This document shows positions 25,551 through 33,908 of a DNA stretch of 64,000 nt, in pieces. Made by a program: the position numbers and the translations under genes. Numbering within the stretch: position 1 is the stretch's first letter; each line of letters begins with the position of its first letter. Below the pieces are notes generated by a model, which did not search any database, was not told the origin of the DNA, and worked only from the letters and a program-made list of their open reading frames with translations. The DNA comes from Prevotella sp. UBA2456 (GTDB lineage Bacteria; Bacteroidota; Bacteroidia; Bacteroidales; Bacteroidaceae): assembly GCA_002342415.1 (NCBI GenBank), contig DDPY01000031.1:6726-70725 (forward strand), written 5' to 3'.

Positions 25551-28500
25551 ATGGTAAAAAGAAGCATCAAATATTTAGTGGTAATCCTGACGCTCTTACT
25601 AACTACTCCCCTCCCTGCAAGGGAGGGGCAAGGGGGAGGGTCTGCCACTGGAGGGTCTGCCAGTGGAGGGTCTGCCAGTGTCGGCTGGCTCCGTGTGGAA
25701 AACCTGGAAAAGCCATTGGGCATCAACACGGCAAAACCCCGTTTCTCGTGGATTATCCTCTCCGACAAGCAGGATGTGCGCCAGACTGCCTATCAAATCA
25801 TTGTATCTACCGATCAGGGGGAGGTATGGAACTCCGGCAAGGTGGAGAGCGACCAGCAATTATGGGTGTGCTACAAAGGAAAACCCCTGAAGAGTGCCAT
25901 GCAGTGTACTTGGAAGGTCAAGGTATGGACTACAGTCGGTGAAAGTGAGTGGAGCGCGGAAGAATGCTTTGGCATCGGACTGCTGAAGGAGAGCCATTGG
26001 ACAGGCCGCTGGATTGGTCTGGACAAGCTGATGCCTGGCGAGGAGCGTGGCCTGCACTCGCGCCTGGCTGCCCGCTATGTTAGGAAAGAGTTCGAACTGG
26101 AGAAGCCCGTCAGGCGTGCCATTGCCTATGTGGCAGGCATAGGACTGCACGAGCTACATATCAATGGGGTGGTGTTCAATCGCGAGGTACTGGTACCCAT
26201 GCCTACCGATTACCGCAGGACGGTGCTCTATAACACCTACGATGTGACCAGTGCCTTGAAGAAGAAAAATGCCATAGGCCTGATATTAGGCAATGGCCGT
26301 TTGTTCCCCATGCGTCAGAACAAGCACTACAAGGCTGTGACCTTTGGCTACCCCAAGTGTCGCATCAACCTCCTCATCGAGTTTACCGATGGTACTACCA
26401 AGCGGATAGCTACCGATGAGAAATGGAAGATTACTGCCGACGGACCTATCCGTAGCAACAATGAATACGATGGTGAGATGTTTGATGCCCGCAAACAATT
26501 AACGGGCTGGGATGTGGCTGGCTATGATGACAAAGCGTGGCTGAATGCCGAGCGCTCAGAGATACCCTTGGGCACGCTGCGGGCTCAGATGGCTCCCGGC
26601 ATGGTTATGTCGCCGCTCACACCAGAGCCTGCTGTGGTCCATTCTAAGTCGACTGCTGTTAAGGGTACTATCTACGATTTCCATCAGAACATAGCTGGCT
26701 GGATAGCCTTTGTCCCGACTGGTCGCGAGGGCGATACCATCCGCGTGAAATATGCCGAGAAGCTGAACCCCGACGGTACACTCTATCTGGATAATCTGCG
26801 CGATGCCCAGTCAGAGGATATCTATATCTGCGGCCCAACTGTCAACTCTCACCCCTCAACTGTCAACTCTCAAGAGTGGCATGCTATCTTCAGTTATCAT
26901 GGTTTCCGCTATGCGCAGATCACAGGACCCGCAAAAGAAGTTCATGCCTATACCGTCAGTGATGATATGCAACAACTGGGGCATTTCGAATGTTCGGATA
27001 CCATGCTGAACAAGGTCATGCACAATGCCTGGTGGGGTATCTATGCCAACTATAAAGGGATGCCCGTAGACTGCCCACAACGCAACGAGCGGCAGCCCTG
27101 GCTGGGTGACCGGACCATGGGAAGCCTGGGGGAGAGCTATATGTTCAACAACGAGCGCCTCTACACCAAGTGGATGCGTGACATCTGCGAATCACAGCGC
27201 GAGGATGGTGTCTTCAGCGACGTGGCCCCGGCTTTCTGGAACTACTACAACGACGATGTAACCTGGCCCGCAGCGCTTCCCTTCGGCTGCAACATGCTCT
27301 ACAGTCAATATGGCAACCGCGAGGCCATCGATAAGAGCTATCCCTTTATCAAGCGGTGGCTCCAGCACTTGATGGAAGAATATATGCAGGACGGCATCAT
27401 CACGAAAGATACCTATGGTGACTGGTGCGTACCGCCTGAAAGTCTGGAGATGATCCATTCGCAGGATCCGACCCGGAAGACGGACGGCAGTCTGATTTCT
27501 ACCGCTTATTTCATCCGCGTGCTGCAACTGCTCTGTTCATGGGGATGCGAGCCTGACTACTGGAAGCCTATCTGTGAACAGATGGTCCAGGACTTCAACC
27601 GCCACTTCCTCACCGTGAAGAAGGGTACTTCGCTACGGCCAGGACACGTGCTGTATCCCGACTCCATATTCTATGGCAACAATACCGCCACTGCCAATCT
27701 CCTGCCCTTGTCCTTTGGCATCGTACCGGATGAATACCGCCAAGAGGTGACGAAGAATGTGGTAGAGAACATCATCCTGAAGAACAATGCCCATGTACCG
27801 TGCGGTGTGATCGGTATTTCATGGCTGTTACGGGCCCTGTCGGACAATGGTTTCAGCGACATCGCCTACATGATAGCCACGCAGAAGAGCTATCCCTCAT
27901 GGGGCTATATGGCAGAGAACGGGGCTACCACCATCTGGGAACTGTGGAACGGCAATACGGCCTCACCCAAGATGAATAGTGGCAACCATGTCATGCTGCT
28001 GGGCGACCTCGTCACGTGGTGCTACCAATACCTGGGCGGCATCCGTACTGAGACGATTGACACTGTTTATTCCAGAGGCTATCAACACTTCATCCTGAAG
28101 CCCGACTTCAGTATTCCTGACTGTTTCTGGGCCAATGCCAGCTACATCTCTCCCTACGGCACCATAGAAAGTAAGTGGAAAAAGACATTACAGCATGTAG
28201 AGTGGGATGTGCGCATCCCCTGTAATACTACGGCCGAAGTCTATTTACCCAACGGAAAGGTAGAAACACTGGGCTCTGGCAGTTACCACTTCAGTGTGGA
28301 TATTCCCACCAACTCGCCTGCCATCGTGAAAGACGAGTTCCTCTACGAGCAGGCCACCTTCCCGCAGTGCCACTCGGCCAGCATTGTCGAAACCAAGAAG
28401 GGCGACCTCGTGGCCACCTACTTCGGCGGCAAGCATGAGCGCAACCCCGATGTCTGCATCTGGGTAAGTATCAAGGAGAAAGGCAGCAACGAATGGAGTA

Positions 28501-29531
28501 AGCCCATTCTGGCTGCCGATGGTGTCTTCGAAGTCGGCAGTCCTCATGCCCAGATAGCCGGCATCACCGCAGAGAGCACCCCAGCCTCAGACGGTCCTGT
28601 ATGTCGAGGCAGGGCCTCGGCCAACCAAAAGAGAAAGGCCTGCTGGAATCCCGTCATCACAGAGATGCCCAACGGCGAGTTGTGGCTCTTCTTCAAGATA
28701 GGCCTAAAGGTCTCCGACTGGACGGGCTGGCTCTGCAAATCAAAAGACGGTGGCAAGACCTGGAGTGACAAGGAACCCCTGCCCAAGGGCTTTCTCGGCC
28801 CCATCAAGAACAAGCCCGAGATTATCGACGGCCGCCTGCTCTGTCCCTCCAGCACCGAGGACAACGGTTGGAAGTTCCACATGGAGATTTATGACATTGC
28901 CAAAAAAGAATGGAAATATGTAGGTCCCGTCAAAGCTCAGCTCGCTATGCGCACAGAGGACATGATTGCAACGCCACACTCTGACAAAAAGTCAGAGAAA
29001 GCCGCAGTTCCCGACGCTTCTTCGTCGGGCAAGAAGGAAGATATCGAGGCTCCTGATGCCGGTGGTAAGGCTGCCGCTGACGGCCGTCACCCCATCGACT
29101 GCATCCAGCCTTCCATCCTCAAACTAAAGGACGGCCGTTTGCAAGTGCTCATGCGCACCCGCAACGGCAAGATTGGCACATCCTTCTCCTCCGACAATGG
29201 TGACACTTGGACTAACGTGACGCTCCTGGATGTTCCCAACAACCAGTCGGGCACCGATGCCGTAACGATGCAGGACGGTCGTCATGTGCTCATCTACAAC
29301 GACTTCGCCTCGCTGCCAGGCACCAAGAAGGGTGTCCGCACGCCCCTCTCCATTGCCATCAGCGACGACGGAGCCCATTGGCGACACGCACTGACACTCG
29401 AGGACTCGCCCATCAGCCAGTACTCATACCCCAGCATCATCCAGGGCCGCGACGGCAAGCTCCATGCCGTCTACACCTGGCGCCGCCTGCGCATAGCCTA
29501 CAAAGAGATAGACTTAAACCAATTGAAATAA
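25551..29531 (+). CDS. GH78 alpha-L-rhamnosidase fused to a sialidase-fold (BNR) domain
   Basis: A 1326-residue secreted enzyme. Hydrophobic start MVKRSIKYLVVILTLLLTTP, then a repeat-encoded linker, then the N-terminal rhamnosidase beta-domains (ENLEKPLGINTAKPRFSW) and the GH78 catalytic barrel with DCPQRNERQPWLGDR and GYMAENGATTIWELWNG, which carry the expected Glu acids. From about residue 926 a BNR/sialidase-like propeller follows (PQCHSASIVETKKGD, GGKHERNPDV) with Asp-boxes SKDGGKTW and SSDNGDTW. Three in-frame repeat insertions are present (25603-25679, 26837-26875, 28965-29090). Rhamnose removal is well supported; the second domain resembles GH33-type enzymes acting on 2-keto-3-deoxy sugars. 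Confidence 0.9.
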   Translation: MVKRSIKYLVVILTLLLTTPLPAREGQGGGSATGGSASGGSASVGWLRVENLEKPLGINTAKPRFSWIILSDKQDVRQTAYQIIVSTDQGEVWNSGKVESDQQLWVCYKGKPLKSAMQCTWKVKVWTTVGESEWSAEECFGIGLLKESHWTGRWIGLDKLMPGEERGLHSRLAARYVRKEFELEKPVRRAIAYVAGIGLHELHINGVVFNREVLVPMPTDYRRTVLYNTYDVTSALKKKNAIGLILGNGRLFPMRQNKHYKAVTFGYPKCRINLLIEFTDGTTKRIATDEKWKITADGPIRSNNEYDGEMFDARKQLTGWDVAGYDDKAWLNAERSEIPLGTLRAQMAPGMVMSPLTPEPAVVHSKSTAVKGTIYDFHQNIAGWIAFVPTGREGDTIRVKYAEKLNPDGTLYLDNLRDAQSEDIYICGPTVNSHPSTVNSQEWHAIFSYHGFRYAQITGPAKEVHAYTVSDDMQQLGHFECSDTMLNKVMHNAWWGIYANYKGMPVDCPQRNERQPWLGDRTMGSLGESYMFNNERLYTKWMRDICESQREDGVFSDVAPAFWNYYNDDVTWPAALPFGCNMLYSQYGNREAIDKSYPFIKRWLQHLMEEYMQDGIITKDTYGDWCVPPESLEMIHSQDPTRKTDGSLISTAYFIRVLQLLCSWGCEPDYWKPICEQMVQDFNRHFLTVKKGTSLRPGHVLYPDSIFYGNNTATANLLPLSFGIVPDEYRQEVTKNVVENIILKNNAHVPCGVIGISWLLRALSDNGFSDIAYMIATQKSYPSWGYMAENGATTIWELWNGNTASPKMNSGNHVMLLGDLVTWCYQYLGGIRTETIDTVYSRGYQHFILKPDFSIPDCFWANASYISPYGTIESKWKKTLQHVEWDVRIPCNTTAEVYLPNGKVETLGSGSYHFSVDIPTNSPAIVKDEFLYEQATFPQCHSASIVETKKGDLVATYFGGKHERNPDVCIWVSIKEKGSNEWSKPILAADGVFEVGSPHAQIAGITAESTPASDGPVCRGRASANQKRKACWNPVITEMPNGELWLFFKIGLKVSDWTGWLCKSKDGGKTWSDKEPLPKGFLGPIKNKPEIIDGRLLCPSSTEDNGWKFHMEIYDIAKKEWKYVGPVKAQLAMRTEDMIATPHSDKKSEKAAVPDASSSGKKEDIEAPDAGGKAAADGRHPIDCIQPSILKLKDGRLQVLMRTRNGKIGTSFSSDNGDTWTNVTLLDVPNNQSGTDAVTMQDGRHVLIYNDFASLPGTKKGVRTPLSIAISDDGAHWRHALTLEDSPISQYSYPSIIQGRDGKLHAVYTWRRLRIAYKEIDLNQLK
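25603..25679 (+). repeat. 40-bp G/C-rich element plus three 15-bp repeats inside the GH78 gene
   Basis: 25603-25642 is the inverted partner of 25464-25503. It is followed by three 15-base units (ggagggtctgccagt) from 25635 on. Read in frame they give the end of the signal peptide region and a GGSATGGSASGGSAS linker. Confidence 0.85.
26837..26875 (+). repeat. In-frame CAACTGTCAACTCTCA repeat in GH78
   Basis: Read as TVNSHPSTVNSQ between beta strands of the rhamnosidase (CGP before, EWHAIFSYHGF after). Same heptameric unit (aactgtc/aactctc) as in the genes at 36669, 40495 and 42068. Confidence 0.85.
28965..29090 (+). repeat. In-frame stem-loop insertion in the sialidase-fold domain
   Basis: Begins ATTGCAACGCCACACTC, akin to the start of the elements at 36728 and 40508. 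It then forms CTCTGAC-AAAAA-GTCAGAG (28979-28997) and CCCGACG-CTTCTT-CGTCGGG (29010-29029). It encodes about 40 polar residues from TPHSDKKSEK to GGKAAADG, interrupting the propeller before IQPSILKLKDGRL. Confidence 0.7.
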
Positions 29532-29550
29532 GCAGACATAATAATATAGA

Positions 29551-31260
29551 ATGAAGCCAAACGTACACCTTGTTTTTATTTATGCCGCGTTGCTGACCCT
29601 AGTGGGATGTGGAGACGGCAAGCCTGTGAGGCAGTTGCCGCATCTGGGTGACACGCCCTATCAGCAGGATACTATACTGGTCACTTACGCTACCAATCCT
29701 GAGCGGGCGCTTACTTTGCTCGACTCAGCATTGCTTTTAGGTAACATCAGCGAATACCGCGCTCAGTGCATCCGTGCCAGGATCTATAGCAAATCGCTTG
29801 TGGAGCAACGTCAGGACTCGGCCATCCTGATTTGCAAGGAACTGCTCGGTCACGACTCCGTGCGCAACGACGCTGCGGAACAGGAGAATATCCTTGACCT
29901 GCTCATTGCTACCAGCCGTGCCAAGCCCGACTACGAGCAATATATACATTGGGCCACTCAAAAGGCCGAACTCTGTCAGCAGCAAGGCCAGGAAACCGAA
30001 CGCTGGCGCAGCGAGGCCGACATCGGTTTAGTGATGACGCATTTGGGACAAGAGGACGAAGGGCTTGCCAAACTCGACGAGGCCATCAGCCATCTCGATG
30101 CTCCCGGCAGCATCGACCGCATGGATGCATTCATCGTTGCCTGCAAGCGTAAGATCAACGCCCTTAACGAACTGCATCGCTACGACGAGATCATTACCCT
30201 GGGGCAGCGCATCCTCGACCGCTTGAACCACTACGAGCAGCACGCCAAGGATTACGCTGAGGACAGCTACCGCCTTTCGTGGAGCGACCATCCCAATGAC
30301 CGCGACCGCTATCTGGACTTCAGCCGCGCACAAGCTAACGGCTTCATGGCTGAAGCCAACGCCATGATCAATGAGAAGGCGAAGGCCAAAGAACATCTTG
30401 CCCGTTTCGACCAGAGTGACTTTGGCAAGACCTTCAGGGCCCGCCGTATGATTGCCCCGACGCAGATGGCCTTGGGTATGTATGACGAAGCTCTGGCCAC
30501 CTACGCAGAAATAGCACGACGCATGGCTGCCGACACGCTGAACGACGACTATGCCGTCATTCTCCGCTCCCGCGCTATTGCCGCCCATACCAAGAACCAT
30601 TACGTTGAAGCCTACGACTACCAGACTCGCTATGCCGACCTCTCGAAGGTACTCAGCGACAGCCTCATGAAGGGCAAGGCCCACGAGTATGCTGCCCGCT
30701 ACCATGCCTACGAGCAGCAATTAGAGATTCAGGAGAAGGAGGCCGAGGCCGAACGTTCCCATATCATTAGCATCGCCGTTGCCGCATTGGCAGTACTGGC
30801 TATCGCATTTGCCATCTATTTCTTCCGTCAGAAACGTATTGTCAGCGAAAAGAACCATGCATTGGTGCGCATGATTAACAGCATGCAACCCAAGTCCATC
30901 GATTCAAGGACGGTTAATAACGCTGATTCAGAGCTTTTTAAGCATATAGACACAGCCATCCGTTCTGAGCGCCTCTATGCCAATATTGGCTTACAACGCC
31001 AGGATATCTGCGACCGTTTCAATATCAGCCGCCATACGCTGAACGACTTGCTGTCCGATTACACCGGCGGACTCTCCTTCCCACAGTATGTCAATATTAT
31101 CCGTTTAGAGGAGGCACTCCGACTACTTCGCGACGAACCCGACAAGATTATATCGGCCATTGCTAGCGAAGTAGGTTTCTCATCCGCCAATCTGCGCGAA
31201 CAATTCAAACGGAAATATGGTATGACACCTGCCGAATACCGTCAGAATATGAATACCTGA
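29551..31260 (+). CDS. TPR lipoprotein-like transmembrane regulator with AraC-type HTH
   Basis: A 569-residue protein. N-terminal signal with lipobox-like LTLVGCGDG; helical TPR-type repeats at about 45-390 (YDEALATYAEIARRMAAD and similar); one membrane segment at about 400-424 (IISIAVAALAVLAIAFAIYFF); then a cytoplasmic AraC-type DNA-binding domain at about 466-569 (DICDRFNISRHTLNDLL, and IASEVGFSSANLREQFKRKYGMTPAEYR). It resembles a one-component transmembrane sensor without kinase. A lipobox in a protein with an internal membrane segment is odd. It sits 19 bases after the GH78 gene, so it may sense products of the neighbouring hydrolases. Confidence 0.8.
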   Translation: MKPNVHLVFIYAALLTLVGCGDGKPVRQLPHLGDTPYQQDTILVTYATNPERALTLLDSALLLGNISEYRAQCIRARIYSKSLVEQRQDSAILICKELLGHDSVRNDAAEQENILDLLIATSRAKPDYEQYIHWATQKAELCQQQGQETERWRSEADIGLVMTHLGQEDEGLAKLDEAISHLDAPGSIDRMDAFIVACKRKINALNELHRYDEIITLGQRILDRLNHYEQHAKDYAEDSYRLSWSDHPNDRDRYLDFSRAQANGFMAEANAMINEKAKAKEHLARFDQSDFGKTFRARRMIAPTQMALGMYDEALATYAEIARRMAADTLNDDYAVILRSRAIAAHTKNHYVEAYDYQTRYADLSKVLSDSLMKGKAHEYAARYHAYEQQLEIQEKEAEAERSHIISIAVAALAVLAIAFAIYFFRQKRIVSEKNHALVRMINSMQPKSIDSRTVNNADSELFKHIDTAIRSERLYANIGLQRQDICDRFNISRHTLNDLLSDYTGGLSFPQYVNIIRLEEALRLLRDEPDKIISAIASEVGFSSANLREQFKRKYGMTPAEYRQNMNT

Positions 31261-31313
31261 CACTATCAGAATTTACAAAACACTTTCAGAATTTACAAAA
31301 TAACTGCATTCGA

Positions 31314-31360
31314 TGCACTCATTTGGTACGTGACCCAAATGAGTGCATTTCTTTTCTTTC
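31314..31360 (+). terminator. Strong terminator after the TPR-AraC gene
   Basis: Perfect 13-bp stem TGCACTCATTTGG/CCAAATGAGTGCA with an 8-base loop and a pyrimidine tail TTTCTTTTCTTTC. Just upstream, cagaatttacaaaa occurs twice in direct order. Confidence 0.88.
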
Positions 31361-31379
31361 GCATCCAATTATTTATGAT

Positions 31380-31387
31380 TAATTTTG
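31380..31387 (+). promoter_or_regulatory. -7 box of the small AraC gene
   Basis: TAATTTTG, 21 bases ahead of the ATG at 31409; TTTC at 31357-31360 is near the expected -33 place. Confidence 0.55.
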
Positions 31388-31408
31388 CAGAAAATTTTTA
31401 TTCCAATC

Positions 31409-31768
31409 ATGGACAAAGACCTCTTCAAAACTATCGACACAGTCATCCGCAAGGAACGTCTTTACGCACAAGCCAACTTGATGCGTGAGGACGTTATGCA
31501 GCATTTTGGTATTGGTCGTCATCATTTGAATGATCAGCTCAATGCCTTTGCAGATGGTATGTCTTTTCCGCAATACATCAATTCTATTCGCATGGAGGTG
31601 GCCTACGACCTGCTAACCAACCGATCGGAGATGACTATCACTGAAATAGCCCGTGAGGTTGGCTTTTCTGCCCCAAACCTTCGTGAGCAGTTCAAGCGTT
31701 GCTATGGTATTACTCCCGCTGAATATCGTGCCACCCTTGTTCCCGAAGATGATGGTTTTGAACCTTGA
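31409..31768 (+). CDS. Stand-alone AraC-type DNA-binding domain protein
   Basis: A 119-residue protein that is little more than an AraC/XylS HTH pair (EDVMQHFGIGRHHLNDQL and IAREVGFSAPNLREQFKRCYG). It is clearly paralogous to the C-terminus of the preceding TPR regulator, down to the shared LFK-IDT-IR-ERLYA start and ITPAEYRA end. Lacking a sensor domain, it could compete with or assist the larger regulator at the same sites. I start at the ATG 31409 (MDKDLFKTIDTV), which follows a good -7 box. Confidence 0.85.
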   Translation: MDKDLFKTIDTVIRKERLYAQANLMREDVMQHFGIGRHHLNDQLNAFADGMSFPQYINSIRMEVAYDLLTNRSEMTITEIAREVGFSAPNLREQFKRCYGITPAEYRATLVPEDDGFEP

Positions 31769-31792
31769 AATTTTCACTTTTAATTTATATAG

Positions 31793-32884
31793 ATGTACGT
31801 ACAACAAAGTCTCCAAGATAACCTTTTCCTCATGCTCTATGGCGCTATTGCCATATTGGCCCTAGCAACAGGCCTTTATCTGTGGCTGCGACGCAGTAAT
31901 ACCATTGCGCCAGACGTCACTCCACCGAAGGCGCTGCGCCTATGTACGGCAGCCTTCTTCATCACCGCGGCACTGAGCCACATCTGGTGGTATGTGCTGG
32001 GCATCTATTGGCTGACTGACGACCGTCTGGTACGCAATATCGTGGCGGTAACGCTCGACCATATCACCCTTGTTCCACTTGTGATGGCCTTTTTGCTGCG
32101 CATGTTGCAGGACCGCCAGCGTCCCCTCTGGCCGTGGGTTTTGAGTCAATTACCAATCCTCGTGGCCGCTGCCGTGGGCATCGCCTGGCACAATGGATTC
32201 TACGGCTTTGACCTGACGACCTACTGGCAGACAACCGTCATGATTATCTTTGTCTTGTATTATATCCACGCACTGATACAGTATAGCCGCTGGCTACGCG
32301 AGAACTATGCCGATCTGGAACACAAGGAGGTATGGCAGAGCCTGCTGTTCATATCCACTCTCTTTGTCATCTATGAGATTTATTTCACGAATCCGGGCAA
32401 CATGGCAAGAGAGTATCTGGCACAAGTGGAGACTCTCGCCATCATTGTCTTCCTGAGTTGGCGCGTCGAGACGCTACAGCAGCTTGACGACAAGCCATCC
32501 TACACCAGCCAGGAAGATGAAATGGCAATCTTGAGCCTGCCCATCACTATCAATATCCAACAACAACTGGAAACATACTGCGAGGCCCGACAGTCCTATC
32601 TACAGCACGACATCACCCTGCAGCAACTCGCCACGGCCATCGGCACCAACCGCACCTATCTGGGCAACTATTTCGCTCAGCAGGGCATCACTTACAATAC
32701 TTATATCAACCGCTTGCGCATAGACCACTTCATGCGTTGCTACCAGAAAAGTATCCGTTCGAATCTTCCCTTCACCGCCACAGAGCTTGCCCAGCAGAGC
32801 GGATTCCGCAGCTACAGCACCTTCGCTGCAGCCTTCAAGCAGTTCAACGGCCAAACCGTTGCCTCATGGATGAAGAGTCTATAA
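31793..32884 (+). CDS. Membrane-anchored AraC-type regulator
   Basis: A 363-residue protein with about seven membrane segments in residues 10-225 (LMLYGAIAILALATGLYLWL, LSHIWWYVLGIYWL, VWQSLLFISTLFVIYEIYF). A C-terminal AraC HTH domain follows from about residue 265 (LQQLATAIGTNRTYLGNYF, ELAQQSGFRSYSTFAAAFKQF). The type is common in Bacteroidetes, usually near carbohydrate genes. It lies 24 bases after the small AraC gene and probably shares its transcript. Confidence 0.85.
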   Translation: MYVQQSLQDNLFLMLYGAIAILALATGLYLWLRRSNTIAPDVTPPKALRLCTAAFFITAALSHIWWYVLGIYWLTDDRLVRNIVAVTLDHITLVPLVMAFLLRMLQDRQRPLWPWVLSQLPILVAAAVGIAWHNGFYGFDLTTYWQTTVMIIFVLYYIHALIQYSRWLRENYADLEHKEVWQSLLFISTLFVIYEIYFTNPGNMAREYLAQVETLAIIVFLSWRVETLQQLDDKPSYTSQEDEMAILSLPITINIQQQLETYCEARQSYLQHDITLQQLATAIGTNRTYLGNYFAQQGITYNTYINRLRIDHFMRCYQKSIRSNLPFTATELAQQSGFRSYSTFAAAFKQFNGQTVASWMKSL

Positions 32885-32919
32885 CATCATCAAAAAGTAG
32901 TTTTCTATTTAAATAAATA

Positions 32920-33900
32920 ATGTATCAAGGTAAAAAGATTATACAGCCACCCTATTTGCAGGCAGGAGATAAAGTCGCGTTAATATCTCCTGCCTATTGG
33001 GTGCCACAGGAGGCTTTGATGCAGGCTGCAGAAGTCATTAGAGGTTGGGGACTTGAGCCTATTATCGGGCCCCACACCAACAACCTTAATGTCAATGCTT
33101 ATGCAGGTACTGCCGACAATCGCGCCGACGACCTGCTATGGGCCCTCGAAGGCGACAGCATCAAAGCCATCATCTGTTCACGAGGCGGCTATGGTTCCAT
33201 TCACCTTCTGGACCGTATTCCCCAAGAGAATTTCCAGCAACATCCCAAATGGTTCATCGGTCATGGCGACATCACCATGCTGCTCTATGCAATAGCCTTT
33301 GCAGGTGTCATGTGTATTCATGGCCCGATGGCGTTCCAGATTGCTAGTCGACAGGAGCCTACGACCTCCATCATTCGTAACATGCTTTTTGGCACCCTGC
33401 CGCAATACATCATTCCCTATCACCCTTACAACCGGTGCGGTCATGCTGAGGGTATTCTCGTGGGAGGCAACCTCTCAAGCTATTCCGCAGTAGCAGGAAC
33501 AAAGATCCACCTGTCAGCGAAACACGACATCATTCTTTTTATAGAAGAGGTCGAGGAGTCGTTACACAATATTGACCGATTATTTTATATGCTACGTCTG
33601 CAGTATGACTTCGAACGGGTCAAAGGCATCATTTTCGGCACGTTCAACTCCATCAAGTACGACCTGCAGTATGGCAGCGTCGAACAGATGCTGGTAGCCC
33701 ATCTCCACGAATACGAAATTCCCGTCTGCTGTGGATTCCCCGTTGGCAGCAACAGTTGTATTCCGTTGATAGAAGGTGCACCATGTACGTTGGACGTGTC
33801 AATAGACAAGGCCATGCTATCCTATAACATCAAGGGCAATGTGGAACCCTACGAGGTCAATTTTGCAAAATCGAATTTAATAAAGGAACCAGATTTATAA
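32920..33900 (+). CDS. S66 (LD-carboxypeptidase/MccF-like) homologue with degenerate catalytic site
   Basis: A 326-residue protein of the LdcA/MccF family: QPPYLQAGDKVALISPAY, CSRGGYGSIHLLDRI, IHGPMAF, EGILVGGNLS, LFIEEVEESLHNIDRL. Family members use Ser, Glu and His. Here the nucleophile motif, normally GxSD, reads IGHGDITM (Gly116), and the usual GxPxGH is GFPVGSNSCIP (Ser in place of His). The Glu region is kept. So the fold is intact, but two of three triad residues seem lost, suggesting a pseudoenzyme or changed chemistry. No signal peptide. It lies 8 bases before a GH3-family gene, likely one functional unit. Confidence 0.8.
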   Translation: MYQGKKIIQPPYLQAGDKVALISPAYWVPQEALMQAAEVIRGWGLEPIIGPHTNNLNVNAYAGTADNRADDLLWALEGDSIKAIICSRGGYGSIHLLDRIPQENFQQHPKWFIGHGDITMLLYAIAFAGVMCIHGPMAFQIASRQEPTTSIIRNMLFGTLPQYIIPYHPYNRCGHAEGILVGGNLSSYSAVAGTKIHLSAKHDIILFIEEVEESLHNIDRLFYMLRLQYDFERVKGIIFGTFNSIKYDLQYGSVEQMLVAHLHEYEIPVCCGFPVGSNSCIPLIEGAPCTLDVSIDKAMLSYNIKGNVEPYEVNFAKSNLIKEPDL

Positions 33901-33908
33901 TATATCAG

